A stretch of DNA of 64,000 nucleotides from Rivularia sp034931125 (GTDB taxonomy: Bacteria > Cyanobacteriota > Cyanobacteriia > Cyanobacteriales > Nostocaceae), in the NCBI RefSeq assembly GCF_034931125.1, contig NZ_JAYGHM010000030.1:29476-93475 (forward strand), written 5' to 3'. Shown here piece after piece: positions 34,165 to 43,695 of the stretch (position 1 is its first letter; each line of letters starts with the position of its first letter). The notes beneath the pieces are model-generated. The model searched no databases. It saw nothing but the letters and a program-made list of their open reading frames with translations, and was not told the DNA's origin. The position numbers and the translations under genes were made by a program.

Positions 34165-35184
34165 TTACTTATGAATTTGGTGCAACATTTCTGATGAAAT
34201 TCCCATTTCACTGGTGTAGGGAGCAAGAAATTCATCTGCCGATTTTTGTTGTGGATTAACTGCAACTGCTTGATTGAATGTTTCAATGCTGGCAACTTGC
34301 TGTTCTTTGACCCAACCATTAAAATCTTCGAGTGTTTCAACTACAACAGTTGCGTTCATTGCACCATGATAGGGACCGCAAAGTTCGGCACAAATTAGTT
34401 TGTAGTCGCCTGCTACTCTGGGAGTAAAGCGAAGTTGTGTTTGTCTACCGGGAATTAAATCCTGTTTGAGGCGAAATTCTGGCACCCAAAAAGCGTGAAT
34501 TACATCGTTTGCAGCCATATCAAGTAGAACTTCTTTACCAATAGGAAGGTGCAGTTCACCAGAAAAAACACCACTATCGGGATAGTTAAAAAGGAAAGCG
34601 TACTGCAAACCAGTAACTTTTACCACCAAATCTGGCTGTTTACCTTCATTTTCAGGAGTCGCACCCAAACTTGGAGCAACTATACCCATACCAGGAGCAT
34701 CTTGCTTTTCGGGAAGCTGGTCAATGTTTCTCACATCTGAAGCCGAATCCAAAGTTGCTGCGATCGCAGCTCCAGGGATTGATGTTGCTTGTGGTCTACT
34801 GATGATAGATTCTTCAACAGCATGGTGTCCAAACCCACCGATTTCGTTGTATACATCAAAACTGTAAACAGAAATACCGAAAACAATAATAGCTGGTATT
34901 GCCGTCCAGAGAATTTCTAAAGGTACATTGCCATGAATTGGTTCGGCATCTGTATCATCACCTTTACGACGACGGTATTTGATGGCACTAAAAATCAAAA
35001 CTCCTTCAACGATGAGAAATATACCAACAGAAACAGTCATCATCGTATTGAACAAGCCATCTACTAAAAAGGCTTCATCTGAAGCTGCCGTAGGTAGTAG
35101 ACCATGATTTTGACCAAACCAAAAACTGGTTAATGTCAGCAGGATACCAATTAATAACGTCCAGATTGTACTTGGAATATTCAC
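34165..35184 (-). CDS. ctaC: cytochrome c oxidase subunit II
   Basis: The 339-residue protein has two N-terminal helices (LLIGILLTLTSFWFGQ and MMTVSVGIFLIVEGVLIFSA) and a periplasmic/lumenal cupredoxin domain with the binuclear CuA motif CAELCGPYHGAM plus the upstream His in AFWVPEF context. It accepts electrons from cytochrome c6 or plastocyanin. A 60-residue insertion between the second helix and the CuA domain (around residues 125-185) is longer than usual. It heads the ctaCDE operon and is divergent from ctaA, with 450 bases between starts. That spacer holds gggagatgg-type repeats (35300-35338) and a palindromic element. Confidence 0.97.
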   Translation of the reverse strand: MNIPSTIWTLLIGILLTLTSFWFGQNHGLLPTAASDEAFLVDGLFNTMMTVSVGIFLIVEGVLIFSAIKYRRRKGDDTDAEPIHGNVPLEILWTAIPAIIVFGISVYSFDVYNEIGGFGHHAVEESIISRPQATSIPGAAIAATLDSASDVRNIDQLPEKQDAPGMGIVAPSLGATPENEGKQPDLVVKVTGLQYAFLFNYPDSGVFSGELHLPIGKEVLLDMAANDVIHAFWVPEFRLKQDLIPGRQTQLRFTPRVAGDYKLICAELCGPYHGAMNATVVVETLEDFNGWVKEQQVASIETFNQAVAVNPQQKSADEFLAPYTSEMGISSEMLHQIHK

Positions 35185-35340
35185 GGTTAATAATAGTTAG
35201 CGGATAACTTAGATTATTTAGCACTACTCACATACTAAGTTAGTCTAGGCGATTGACATTGGGTGTAACAACTAAAAATCTTTATTATTTTTTAGACTTG
35301 GGGAGAGAGATGGGGGGATGGGGAGATGGGGAGATAGGAA

Positions 35341-35426
35341 GTAGTGGGTTAGCGTAGCGTGTCCGTAAGGATATGCATCTTGCTCGCTATCTATAAATAA
35401 ACTAGGGAGCGAGACGCTCCCACTAC
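35341..35426. repeat. palindromic dispersed repeat (gtagtggg ... cccactac)
   Basis: Outer arms GTAGTGGG and CCCACTAC; contains gcatcttgctcgctat and gggagcgagacgctccc. Same family as 20305-20360. It lies in the ctaC/ctaA promoter region. Confidence 0.65.
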
Positions 35427-35634
35427 AAATACAACTAATGCCCAATTACCACTTCCCAACTTACAAAAACCTAAAAAATCTCTAAAGCTTTCGCCTACAT
35501 CCCTGATTCCCGATCCAGAGTATAAGTAAGGGGCTGATCTCCAAGCTTGGGGTTTGCGCTAGTGTGGAAATGAATTGTGATTGATTTTATTAAAATGGAG
35601 TAGCTCGGATTTTCGGGCATAAGAGAAGGTATTG

Positions 35635-36609
35635 ATGAGCCAATTTGTTGTAGAACCACAAAACCAAGTTGCGACGACGCAGCAACAGCTACCAAAGGAT
35701 AGAATTCGTAAGCTCGTGTGGAAAATGGCGATCGCTACTTTAATTTTAATGGCGATCGGTAGCGCTACCCGCGTGATGAATGCTGGACTTGCTTGTCCGG
35801 ATTGGCCGCTTTGTTATGGGGAACTTGTGCCGACTAAACAAATGAATTTGCAAGTTTTTCTAGAATGGTTTCATCGATTGGATGCGTCATTAATTGGCTT
35901 TAGTGCCATATTCTTAGTGGGAACCTCTTGGTGGAATCGTCGTTCCTTACCTAAATGGCTCCCTTGGGCTTCTACGTTTGCTCTGTTTTTAATCGTCTTC
36001 CAAGGCATTTTAGGAGGACTCACCGTTACCCAACTTTTACGGTTTGATATCGTTACCGCTCATTTAGGAACCGCATTGTTCTTCTTCACAACTTTGCTGG
36101 TTATCGGTACGGCACTTACACCTTACAATGCCACAGGAACAGTTGCTAAACTGCCTGTAATATCTCTTGTTGCTAGCGTTTTGGTTTATTTTCAAAGCTT
36201 ATTAGGTGCCTTAGTCGGTTCGCGCTGGGCATTACATCAATGCTTTACAGGGTACCAACTTTGTAACGTCATGTATACTCATATTTTCGGTTTGCTACCG
36301 CCAACTGTAGCAATATTATCCTTGGTATTTGTGTCATGGCGCACGCCAGCACTACATCCAGCTTTACGAAAACTGGCCAATTACGCAGGTGGGCTATTAA
36401 TTTTACAAATAATCTTAGGATTTGCGACCTACCGCTTACACCTACAAGTAGAACTTCTAACCGTTACTCATCAGTTGATTGGAGCTTCTTTGCTAGGTAC
36501 TTTAGTTGTTTTTACAGTTCTTTGTGTACGCGATTGGATGGACACTCGTAGTATTTCTGGTTACAACCAAGGGTTGAATTCATCTGTTACAAGTGAACAA
36601 ACAACATAG
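35635..36609 (+). CDS. ctaA: heme A synthase (COX15/CtaA)
   Basis: From ATG 35635 (GAGAAGG ahead) the product has 324 residues and eight predicted helices. CtaA features are visible: CPDWPLC Cys pair, FLEWFHRLDA and TAHLGTALFF heme-ligand His, CFTGYQLC second Cys pair, and a late VTHQLIGASLL His. It oxidises the C8 methyl of heme O to the formyl of heme A, which the ctaCDE oxidase needs. It is followed by ctaB on the same strand after about 115 bases. Confidence 0.96.
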   Translation: MSQFVVEPQNQVATTQQQLPKDRIRKLVWKMAIATLILMAIGSATRVMNAGLACPDWPLCYGELVPTKQMNLQVFLEWFHRLDASLIGFSAIFLVGTSWWNRRSLPKWLPWASTFALFLIVFQGILGGLTVTQLLRFDIVTAHLGTALFFFTTLLVIGTALTPYNATGTVAKLPVISLVASVLVYFQSLLGALVGSRWALHQCFTGYQLCNVMYTHIFGLLPPTVAILSLVFVSWRTPALHPALRKLANYAGGLLILQIILGFATYRLHLQVELLTVTHQLIGASLLGTLVVFTVLCVRDWMDTRSISGYNQGLNSSVTSEQTT

Positions 36610-36725
36610 TTAGTTCTTAATTGGTAACTGATAACTGCTCGCTGCTAACTCATTTGTTCGATGCTAACAGCCTCCAAAGCGAGAACAGCATATAAATTGT
36701 TAAAAAATAAGGAACCATTACCAAG

Positions 36726-37682
36726 ATGATTGAGACAAATGTCTCTCGCCACCATTCTACATTTTTAGAGGTTATTCAAAGTTACTACCAGTTAACTAAA
36801 CCTCGAATTATCCCTTTGTTGCTAATTACCACTGCTGGAAGTATGTGGATAGCTGCATCTGGAGAAGTAGACCCGATATTGTTGTTAGTTACTCTGACTG
36901 GTGGTACTTTAGCCGCTGCTAGCGCCCAAACAATCAACTGTATTTACGATCGCGATATCGATTACGATATGGAGCGTACTCGCCATCGTCCTATTCCTTC
37001 GGGTAGAGTCCAGCCCCGCGATGCTTTAATTTTCGCAGTCGTATTAGGTATAATTTCTTTTGCGTTGCTCAGTATATTTGCTAATTTGCTTTCTGCGTTT
37101 TTAGCAATGTCTGGGATTGTTTTTTACCTGTTAATTTACACTCACTGGCTGAAGCGCAACACCACGCAAAATATTGTGATTGGGGGAGCAGCAGGAGCAA
37201 TTCCGGCATTGGTTGGTTGGGCAGCTGTTACTGGTACCTTAAGTCCAACAGCATGGTTGCTATTTGGTATTGTCTTTCTTTGGACTCCGCCACACTTTTG
37301 GTCTTTAGCCTTGATGATTAAGGATGATTACGCATCTGTAGGCGTACCAATGTTACCAGTAGTTGCTGGAGAGAAAGCGACGGTTTGGCAAATTTGGTGG
37401 TACACCCTTGTAACCGTAGCAGCAACGTTTTTACTTGTTTATCCCTTGCATTCAGCAGGAATTATCTACGCTACTATTGCTTTGTGTTTGGGAGCGGTAT
37501 TTATTCGTAAAGCGTGGCAATTATTACAAAATCCCGAAGATCGCAGTTCAGCTAAAGGAATGTTTCTTTATTCCATTTCTTACATGATGTTGTTATGTTT
37601 GGGTATGGTAATTGATAGTTTACCGATCGCCCATCGTGCTGTAAGTTTTGTCGGCGATAAGTTACATTTATTGGTTGGTTGA
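36726..37682 (+). CDS. ctaB: heme O synthase (protoheme IX farnesyltransferase)
   Basis: The 318-residue UbiA-type prenyltransferase has the first Asp-rich motif NCIYDRDIDYDMERTRHRPI and the second around LMIKDDYASVGVPML, within nine hydrophobic helices. It attaches a farnesyl group to heme B, giving heme O, the substrate of CtaA. The order ctaA-ctaB with divergent ctaCDE makes one heme-aa3 oxidase module. A terminator hairpin follows the stop by 30 bases. Confidence 0.97.
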   Translation: MIETNVSRHHSTFLEVIQSYYQLTKPRIIPLLLITTAGSMWIAASGEVDPILLLVTLTGGTLAAASAQTINCIYDRDIDYDMERTRHRPIPSGRVQPRDALIFAVVLGIISFALLSIFANLLSAFLAMSGIVFYLLIYTHWLKRNTTQNIVIGGAAGAIPALVGWAAVTGTLSPTAWLLFGIVFLWTPPHFWSLALMIKDDYASVGVPMLPVVAGEKATVWQIWWYTLVTVAATFLLVYPLHSAGIIYATIALCLGAVFIRKAWQLLQNPEDRSSAKGMFLYSISYMMLLCLGMVIDSLPIAHRAVSFVGDKLHLLVG

Positions 37683-37712
37683 TCGCTTGAATTTATTGGA
37701 TTTAACCTTTAG

Positions 37713-37739
37713 AAACCGGGTTCGCAAGCCCGGTTTTTT
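37713..37739 (+). terminator. rho-independent terminator of ctaA-ctaB
   Basis: AAACCGGG (37713-37720) pairs with CCCGGTTT (37729-37736) around ttcgcaag, followed by a T-run. Confidence 0.85.
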
Positions 37740-37766
37740 GCATGGGGAGGATTTTCGATTTAATCT

Positions 37767-37820
37767 ACCCTCAGCCTGGAAGGTTGGGGCTATAAATACA
37801 AAGCCCACCTGCGTGGGCTA
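37767..37820. repeat. dispersed repeat (cagcctggaaggttgggg ... gcccacctgcgtgggc)
   Basis: Same family as 20621-20700. The rest of the 510-base gap from ctaB to hicB shows no gene. Confidence 0.6.
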
Positions 37821-38040
37821 AAGGATATTTTTCGTTTGTAGTAAGGGATTTACCCCTCACCATGAACCAAATCCTTTGAAAATAATTTATGTATTTAATG
37901 TTGGCGAAAATTCTTTTTGTTTCCTGTCATTTTATCTTTTCTTGGCAGCGCAATTGTATTGCCTGTTCTTAAATCATTCTCAATAATTTAAATCTTTATC
38001 ATGATTTTTTGAAAGCCTTATTTGATTTACTTAGCACTTT

Positions 38041-38085
38041 AAACCGCAGCTATTAGCCCACGAAGGTGGACTTTGCCTGTGTAGT
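38041..38085. repeat. dispersed repeat, inverted partial copy
   Basis: aaccgcagctattagcccacgaaggtggactttgcctgtgtag matches the same family in weaker form. Confidence 0.5.
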
Positions 38086-38192
38086 AATTAATTATATTCG
38101 TCTGTTAACTATTTAAAAAAACTGCCTATCATAAAAATATGGCAACTATTTAATTTTCTAAGCAAATTTCTTTAAAGGCTGCGGTAAAACAA

Positions 38193-38435
38193 ATGTTAAC
38201 AGAATATATTCATAGAGCAATGCGTAAAGCGACTTATGAGTTGCTTGACGATGGAACTTTCTATAGCGAAATTGCTGAGTGTCAAGGTGTTTGGGCTAAT
38301 GCTTCTACATTGGAAGCTTGTAGAGAAGAATTGCAAGATGCTTTGGAAGGTTGGATAATTTTGGGATTGCGTTTGGGTCATACTTTGCCAATACTTGATG
38401 ATATTGACTTAAATTCTACTTTAGAGGTTGCCTAA
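38193..38435 (+). CDS. hicB: HicB-family antitoxin
   Basis: The 80-residue protein has the partial RNase-H-like HicB fold: ATYELLDDGTFYSEIAECQG, then GVWANASTLEACREELQDAL and EGWIILGLRLGHTLP. HicB neutralises HicA and usually represses the operon. No separate C-terminal DNA-binding domain is visible, so autoregulation may need the complex. Its stop and the hicA start share one base (TAATG), giving translational coupling with the antitoxin made first. Confidence 0.92.
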   Translation: MLTEYIHRAMRKATYELLDDGTFYSEIAECQGVWANASTLEACREELQDALEGWIILGLRLGHTLPILDDIDLNSTLEVA

Positions 38436-38653
38436 TGCCATCTTTTGGAGCAATCAGTAGACGCGATTTGATTAGTTCTCTCAAACAATTAGGTTTTGAT
38501 GGTCCATTCTCCGGAGGGAAGCATCAATACATGATAAAGGATGAATTCAAACTGACAATTCCCAATCCACATAAAGCAGATATTAGTCCAAGTCTACTCA
38601 GTAGAATATTGCGTCAAGCTAATATTAGTCGTGAACAATGGGAAGTACTATAA
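38435..38653 (+). CDS. hicA: HicA-family mRNA interferase toxin
   Basis: The 72-residue dsRBD-like protein has the HicA pattern SRRDLISSLKQLGFDGPFSG, the catalytic His30 in GGKHQYM, and IPNPHKADISPSLLSRILRQ at the end. HicA cleaves mRNA in a translation-independent way and halts growth until HicB binds it. The length is normal and all key residues are present, so the pair looks functional. Confidence 0.93.
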   Translation: MPSFGAISRRDLISSLKQLGFDGPFSGGKHQYMIKDEFKLTIPNPHKADISPSLLSRILRQANISREQWEVL

Positions 38654-38777
38654 ATCATTAAAATTTGTAAATAAGAATCGTTATATTTCAACTATCAAAC
38701 TCAACATAGACTTTTGCTAACGTAGTCATATAAAGGTTAATTCCCTTTACCTTAAACTACATAAAAAGAGGTTTAAC

Positions 38778-39650
38778 ATGGCTACTTTAAATCTGCGTCG
38801 AACTGAAAATGTTAGCGGCGATTTTTATGTAGATACTACCTGCATTGATTGCGATACCTGTCGCTGGATGACTCCTCAAGTATTTACTCGTGAAGCAGGA
38901 ATGTCAGCGGTACACCACCAACCAACTGATGAAAAACAAAGATTAGCTGCACTTCAAGCTTTATTATCTTGTCCTACGGCTTCGATTGGTACTGTTGAAA
39001 AACCCCAAGATATCAAAGATGCTCAATCAAGTTTTCCGATTCCGGTAGAAGAAAACGTTTATCATTGCGGCTACCATTCAGAAAAGTCTTATGGTGCTGC
39101 GAGCTATTTTATTCAGCTACCTGAAGGCAATATCTTAGTTGATTCTCCTCGATTTACACAACCTTTGGTGAAGCGTTTGGAACAAATGGGCGGAATTCGC
39201 TATATGTACTTAACTCACCGAGATGATGTAGCAGATCATCAAAAATTTGCCGAGCATTTTGGTTGCGATCGCATTCTTCATCAAGAGGAAATTAATTCGA
39301 GTACTCGCGATGTGGAAATTCAGTTAAGCGGTGAGGAACCTTTTAATTTAACTCCAGAATTGTTAATTATTACTGTTCCGGGACACACTGAGGGAAATAC
39401 TGTTTTACTTTATAAAAATAAATTTTTGTTTACCGGGGATCATCTTGCTTGGTCAGATGGATTAAAACAACTGGTAGCTTTCCGAAATTTCTGCTGGTAT
39501 TCCTGGGATGAGCTAAAGAAATCAATGCCAAAATTAACTAATTATCCTTTTGAATGGGTTTTACCCGGTCACGGTCGTAGATATCATGCTGATGCTGAAA
39601 CTATGCAACAACAATTAAAAAAGTGTATTGATTGGATGGAAACGGTTTAG
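38778..39650 (+). CDS. ferredoxin-MBL-fold fusion protein
   Basis: Residues 18-75 form a 4Fe-4S ferredoxin-like unit with Cys22, Cys25, Cys28 and Cys65 (CIDCDTC ... SCP). Residues 85-285 are a metallo-beta-lactamase fold: the first metal motif reads THRDDVADH instead of THxHxDH, followed by PGHTEGN, FTGDHLAW and PGHGRR. So the later metal ligands are kept, but the first motif is altered in spacing and composition. The family occurs in cyanobacteria and plants; a redox-linked hydrolase is plausible, substrate unknown. No linked neighbours. Confidence 0.85.
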   Translation: MATLNLRRTENVSGDFYVDTTCIDCDTCRWMTPQVFTREAGMSAVHHQPTDEKQRLAALQALLSCPTASIGTVEKPQDIKDAQSSFPIPVEENVYHCGYHSEKSYGAASYFIQLPEGNILVDSPRFTQPLVKRLEQMGGIRYMYLTHRDDVADHQKFAEHFGCDRILHQEEINSSTRDVEIQLSGEEPFNLTPELLIITVPGHTEGNTVLLYKNKFLFTGDHLAWSDGLKQLVAFRNFCWYSWDELKKSMPKLTNYPFEWVLPGHGRRYHADAETMQQQLKKCIDWMETV

Positions 39651-39794
39651 AAGCGTAACCGGGTTATAGCAGTTCTAATCGTTACGTCCTATTAAGCGAT
39701 CGCAAGCATTCGTTTCAACGTAATGTTACACCTTGGTTCTAAATGATGAGACAATACTAGTTTCACCATTAGATCATTTTAAATTACAAGCATT

Positions 39795-40130
39795 ATGGCA
39801 ACAATACAGTTTTCAAGAGGTGTCAACGAAGAGGTTATTCCAGAAGTGCGTTTAACACGTTCTCGTAGTGGAGATAGCGGTACTGCAACGTTTATTTTTA
39901 ACAATCCGAAAGCTTTGGCTGAAGGAAGTACGGATGAAATTACTGGAATGTACATGGTTGACGAAGAAGGAGAAATCGTTACCCGTGAAGTGAAAGGTAA
40001 ATTTATCAACGGTAAAGCAGAAGCTTTAGAAGCAATTTACTTGATGAAATCTGCTGAAGAATGGGAGCGTTTTATGCGCTTTATGGAACGCTATGCTGAC
40101 AAAAATGACTTGGGATTAGAGCAATCGTAA
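39795..40130 (+). CDS. psb28: photosystem II assembly protein Psb28
   Basis: The 111-residue protein matches Psb28 throughout: IQFSRGVNEEVIPEVRLTRS, GTATFIFNNPKAL, ITGMYMVDEEGEI and AIYLMKSAEEWERFMRFMER. Psb28 binds the cytoplasmic side of CP47 in PSII assembly intermediates and protects the Q_B site. Single gene with its own upstream region. Confidence 0.97.
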   Translation: MATIQFSRGVNEEVIPEVRLTRSRSGDSGTATFIFNNPKALAEGSTDEITGMYMVDEEGEIVTREVKGKFINGKAEALEAIYLMKSAEEWERFMRFMERYADKNDLGLEQS

Positions 40131-40294
40131 AAAATTATTAGTCATCAGTCATTAGTCATTGGTTCTTAGTTTTTAGTCATTAAAAAATAATAAGTAATAA
40201 ATAACCAGGGAAACTGGGAAAATGGCTAATGACCGAAATAGGGAATAGGGAATAGTAGAAAGAAGTTAAAAATAACGCATTTAGTAGTTAACTT

Positions 40295-40798
40295 ATGTCA
40301 CATTCACCTCACCCAGACTCAAATCATAAAACTGTTTGCTGTGCAATCGTTACCGTCAGCGATACCCGTACTATCGAAACTGATAAAAGCGGTGCAATCA
40401 TTCAACAATTACTCAAAGATGCAAATCATCAAGTAGCCGATCGCAAGATTATCAAAGACGAACCAAGCCTTTTGCAAGAGTATTTAGAATTGTTAGGTAA
40501 GAATAAAAACTTAAACGCTGTAATTTTTAATGGTGGTACTGGTATTGCACCCAGAGACACCACTTATGACGCGATCGCAAAGTTACTTGAGAAAACCTTA
40601 CCCGGTTTTGGTGAAATATTCCGCTATTTGAGCTATCAAGAAATAGGTTCCAGAGCCATCGCTTCTCGTGCCGTTGCTGGTATTTATAAACACAAATTAA
40701 TTTTTTCTCTTCCCGGTTCCAGCAATGCAGTGGAATTAGCAATGAAAAAACTAATAATACCCGAATTAATTCATTTAGTTGGACAGGTCAAAAGTTAG
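40295..40798 (+). CDS. moaB: molybdenum cofactor biosynthesis protein MoaB
   Basis: The 167-residue protein has the MoaB/Mog fold: VCCAIVTVSDTRTIETDKSG, the pterin/ATP loop FNGGTGIAPRDTTYDAI, LPGFGEIFRYLSYQEIGSRA and FSLPGSSNAVELAMKKL. MoaB/MogA-type proteins adenylate molybdopterin before molybdenum insertion. The length suits MoaB. It is alone here; molybdoenzymes such as nitrate reductase would be users elsewhere in the genome. Confidence 0.95.
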   Translation: MSHSPHPDSNHKTVCCAIVTVSDTRTIETDKSGAIIQQLLKDANHQVADRKIIKDEPSLLQEYLELLGKNKNLNAVIFNGGTGIAPRDTTYDAIAKLLEKTLPGFGEIFRYLSYQEIGSRAIASRAVAGIYKHKLIFSLPGSSNAVELAMKKLIIPELIHLVGQVKS

Positions 40799-40810
40799 GA
40801 GTTAGGAGTT

Positions 40811-41067
40811 ATGGGATTTTAGATTTTGGATTTTGGATTTTGGATTTTGGATTTTGGATTTTGGATTAAAATCTTCCCCTTGTCTCCCCATCTCCCCATC
40901 CCCCCATCTCCCCATCTCCCCATNNNNNNNNNNNNNNNNNNNNNNNNNNNNNNNNNNNNNNNNNNNNNNNNNNNNNNNNNNNNNNNNNNNNNATCCCCCC
41001 ATCTCCCCATCTCCCCATCCTCCCCATCCCCCCATCTCCCCATCCCCCCATCTCCCCATCTCCTTAT
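40811..41067. repeat. two simple-sequence arrays around an assembly gap
   Basis: 40811-40867 is about six copies of gattttgg. 40877-40923 and 40993-41062 are alternating ccccatct/ccccatcc units, interrupted by 69 N (40924-40992), so the gap is probably a collapsed part of the array. Small frames through it are artefacts. Confidence 0.9.
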
Positions 41068-41135
41068 TGAAAAACAACCCCTACTTTGAGTAAGGATTGT
41101 TTAAATCGAATTTATTTAATTGTTTTCAAAAAGGC

Positions 41136-42239
41136 TTACATTTGAGTAATTGCGAAAGTTAGGGAAGCGAGTATTGCAGCGATAACATAAAATACGCTAA
41201 CTACTTGGAGTTCAGACCAACCACACAGTTCTAAGTGGTGGTGTAAAGGTGCCATTTTGAATAAACGTTTACCTTTACCATCGGGTCCTTTTGTCGCTTT
41301 GTAGTAACCGACCTGTGCCATTACTGAAAGCGTTTCTACAAAGAATATACCGCTAATCACAAACAGCGCGACTAAAGTATTAGACAACAGTGCAACTGCG
41401 GCCATTCCTCCACCTAATGCTAGGGAACCTGTATCTCCCATGAACACCCGTGCTGGGTTGCGGTTGTGTGCTAGAAATCCTAGACAAGCACCGCTAAAAG
41501 AAGCACAGAAAATCATCAATTCAGGTGAAGTAGGTGAAATAATCGCACCCAATGCTAACAGCGCGATCGCAGCAGTACCAGCCGCTAAACCATCAACACC
41601 ATCAGTTAAGTTTGTGGCATTACTTTCTGCCACCATTACGAAACAAGATAAAGGCAAAAATAATAACCACCCTAAAGGCAATGAAAAGCCCAAAGGAAAA
41701 GCGATACTCGTAATTGTAAAAGGCTGACTAACGAATAACCAAGCACAAAAAGCCACAGCGAAACCGACTTGTAAAGCCAGCTTCATTTTAGGTGAAATAC
41801 CTTTATTCGATTTACGACGAAGAATTTGCCAATCGTCAATCCAGCCCACAAACCCAAAGCTTAAAGTCAAAGCTGACACTGCAAGAGTTTTGGTTGCAAA
41901 ACCAGATAATACACAGGCAACTGCGATCGCAACGGGAACAAAGAATATTCCTCCCATTGTAGGAGTACCGGCTTTCTTCAAATGGGCTTGGGGTCCATCC
42001 TCGCGAATAACTTGCCCAGCCTTAAGCGCTTGTAACCAAGGAACAGCCCAGAAACCTAACCCAGCAGCAATCAAAGCAGATAATAAAAATGGTAAGGTTA
42101 AAGAGGTTCCTTGCCAGGGAGAGCGAGATGCTACTCCATCTAAAACTAGGGCTACTGCACCCAGTCCGATACCTAATAAAGAAACCAAACGTATACCACT
42201 AAGGTTCAAACCTTGGTTTGGAGATAATTTAGCGTCCAC
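41136..42239 (-). CDS. mraY: phospho-N-acetylmuramoyl-pentapeptide-transferase
   Basis: The 367-residue, ten-helix membrane enzyme has MraY signatures: GTPTMGGIFFVP, the Asp pair in GWIDDWQILRRKSNKG, SNATNLTDGVDGLAAG, FMGDTGSLALGG and APLHHHLELCGW. It transfers phospho-MurNAc-pentapeptide to undecaprenyl phosphate, forming lipid I in peptidoglycan synthesis. It stands apart from other dcw cluster genes, as is usual in cyanobacteria. DUF3134 lies upstream on the same strand. Confidence 0.98.
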   Translation of the reverse strand: MDAKLSPNQGLNLSGIRLVSLLGIGLGAVALVLDGVASRSPWQGTSLTLPFLLSALIAAGLGFWAVPWLQALKAGQVIREDGPQAHLKKAGTPTMGGIFFVPVAIAVACVLSGFATKTLAVSALTLSFGFVGWIDDWQILRRKSNKGISPKMKLALQVGFAVAFCAWLFVSQPFTITSIAFPLGFSLPLGWLLFLPLSCFVMVAESNATNLTDGVDGLAAGTAAIALLALGAIISPTSPELMIFCASFSGACLGFLAHNRNPARVFMGDTGSLALGGGMAAVALLSNTLVALFVISGIFFVETLSVMAQVGYYKATKGPDGKGKRLFKMAPLHHHLELCGWSELQVVSVFYVIAAILASLTFAITQM

Positions 42240-42316
42240 GGAAATTTCCCTTCACTCCACACTAGTTAAAAATCACACACACTCAGCACTAATTTGCGCT
42301 ATTCATCCTCAACGAG

Positions 42317-42568
42317 CTAGTCATCATCAGGACTTGCATCGTCATCATCATCATCATCATCATCGAACTCATAATCCGTAGCACCTTCCTCGATACCCAT
42401 CAAGGAATTGATATCTTGTTCTTGCTCTTTCACCTGCGGTTCTACGGGGTCGCGGGATATTAAACGTCCATTTGCCTGCAACCAGTCCAGTAAGGAAGGT
42501 TCTTGTTTTAATGGAATTACAGATGCTCTCCGGCTACGGGGAACTTCATATAAAGGAGAATTTAACAT
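42317..42568 (-). CDS. DUF3134 family protein
   Basis: The 83-residue protein has the DUF3134 pattern: MLNSPLYEVPRSRRASVIPL, SLLDWLQANGRLISRD and a very acidic tail of about fifteen Asp residues. The tail is encoded by a run of cat/atc triplets, so its length may vary by slippage. The family is restricted to cyanobacteria and uncharacterised. It is 77 bases upstream of mraY in the same direction. Confidence 0.9.
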   Translation of the reverse strand: MLNSPLYEVPRSRRASVIPLKQEPSLLDWLQANGRLISRDPVEPQVKEQEQDINSLMGIEEGATDYEFDDDDDDDDDASPDDD

Positions 42569-42804
42569 ACAGACGATAATAAAAAGAGTAAAGAACTAAC
42601 TTGACATTTAGAGTCTATCACTTGATATGGAAGATTTTAGTTATTCATTCAACTCTTTGGTTGAGAATCCCGGCTAAAAAACTTCTTCTTTAAGATTGCT
42701 TCAAGTGATAACCATATATTCCTTCGATTTCGTATTATTTTGTATGGGGCTATACATATACCATAAAAGTAATCTGGTTCTAATTTGTAAACCTAAATAA
42801 GGTT

Positions 42805-43395
42805 ATGGCACAGATGAGAAAAACTGCTTTATTAGAAGTAATCGCGGGGAAAAATCTTGGTATCAACGCGACCGATACAGATAAACAAGCTATTTTATCG
42901 GCGATCGCCAATTTGGAAGATCTAAACCCTACACCACGACCGCTAGAAGCCAGCGATTTATTAGATGGTAACTGGCGATTACTATACACCTCCAGTTCGG
43001 AGTTATTAAATATTAACCGCATACCCTTAGCCAATCTAAATAAAATCTATCAGTGTATTCGCGTAAAAACAAAGAGCGTTTATAACATTGCCGAAATAAA
43101 TGGTTTACCATTTCTTGAAGGCTTAGTTAGCGTCGTTGCAAAATTTGAACCAGTTTCTCCGAGTCGAGTTCAAGTAAAATTTGAACGTTCAATAATCGGT
43201 TTACAGCGTTTGCTCGACTACAAATATCCAGGAAGTTTTATCGAAGCAATTGAATCAGGAAAGAAATTTCTAGCAATTGATTTTCCGATTACAAGTAACG
43301 AACAACAAGGATGGTTAGACATTACTTACCTAGATAACGATTTACGTATCGGCAGAGGAAACAAGGGAAGTGTTTTTGTATTAACTAAATCTTGA
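42805..43395 (+). CDS. PAP/fibrillin family protein
   Basis: The 196-residue protein carries the plastid-lipid-associated protein (fibrillin) pattern: ALLEVIAGKNLGI, LLDGNWRLLYTSSSELLNIN, and the C-terminal GWLDITYLDNDLRIGRGNKG. Fibrillins are lipocalin-like proteins of thylakoid membranes and plastoglobules that protect photosystems. No signal peptide is evident. It is monocistronic as far as I can see. Confidence 0.92.
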   Translation: MAQMRKTALLEVIAGKNLGINATDTDKQAILSAIANLEDLNPTPRPLEASDLLDGNWRLLYTSSSELLNINRIPLANLNKIYQCIRVKTKSVYNIAEINGLPFLEGLVSVVAKFEPVSPSRVQVKFERSIIGLQRLLDYKYPGSFIEAIESGKKFLAIDFPITSNEQQGWLDITYLDNDLRIGRGNKGSVFVLTKS

Positions 43396-43695
43396 AATAT
43401 AATTCATAACTGTTTGCGAGGAAGAACATAATTCATTAAAGGTACTTTGTCAAGAGGGTGAGACACCGCATTCGGGGATTTTGGATTAAAAAAGTTAGTA
43501 CCACCGGAGCTATTAATCAGTGTCATCCATTTAATCCGTGTTCGGAGTGAGGAATTATCTCCCCATGCCCAATTCCCAATGCTCCATTTGATAAATAACT
43601 TAACAAATCCTCTTGCGGAGACCTTCAAGTTGTACAGTGAAATCAATCAGCCCTGCACAAAAAGCAGTCTTATAATTAAAGAGGGATATTTGATT

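Noticed and set aside
40802..41093. Several frames through the ccccatct array
   Set aside because: Simple repeat plus N characters; translations are artefacts.
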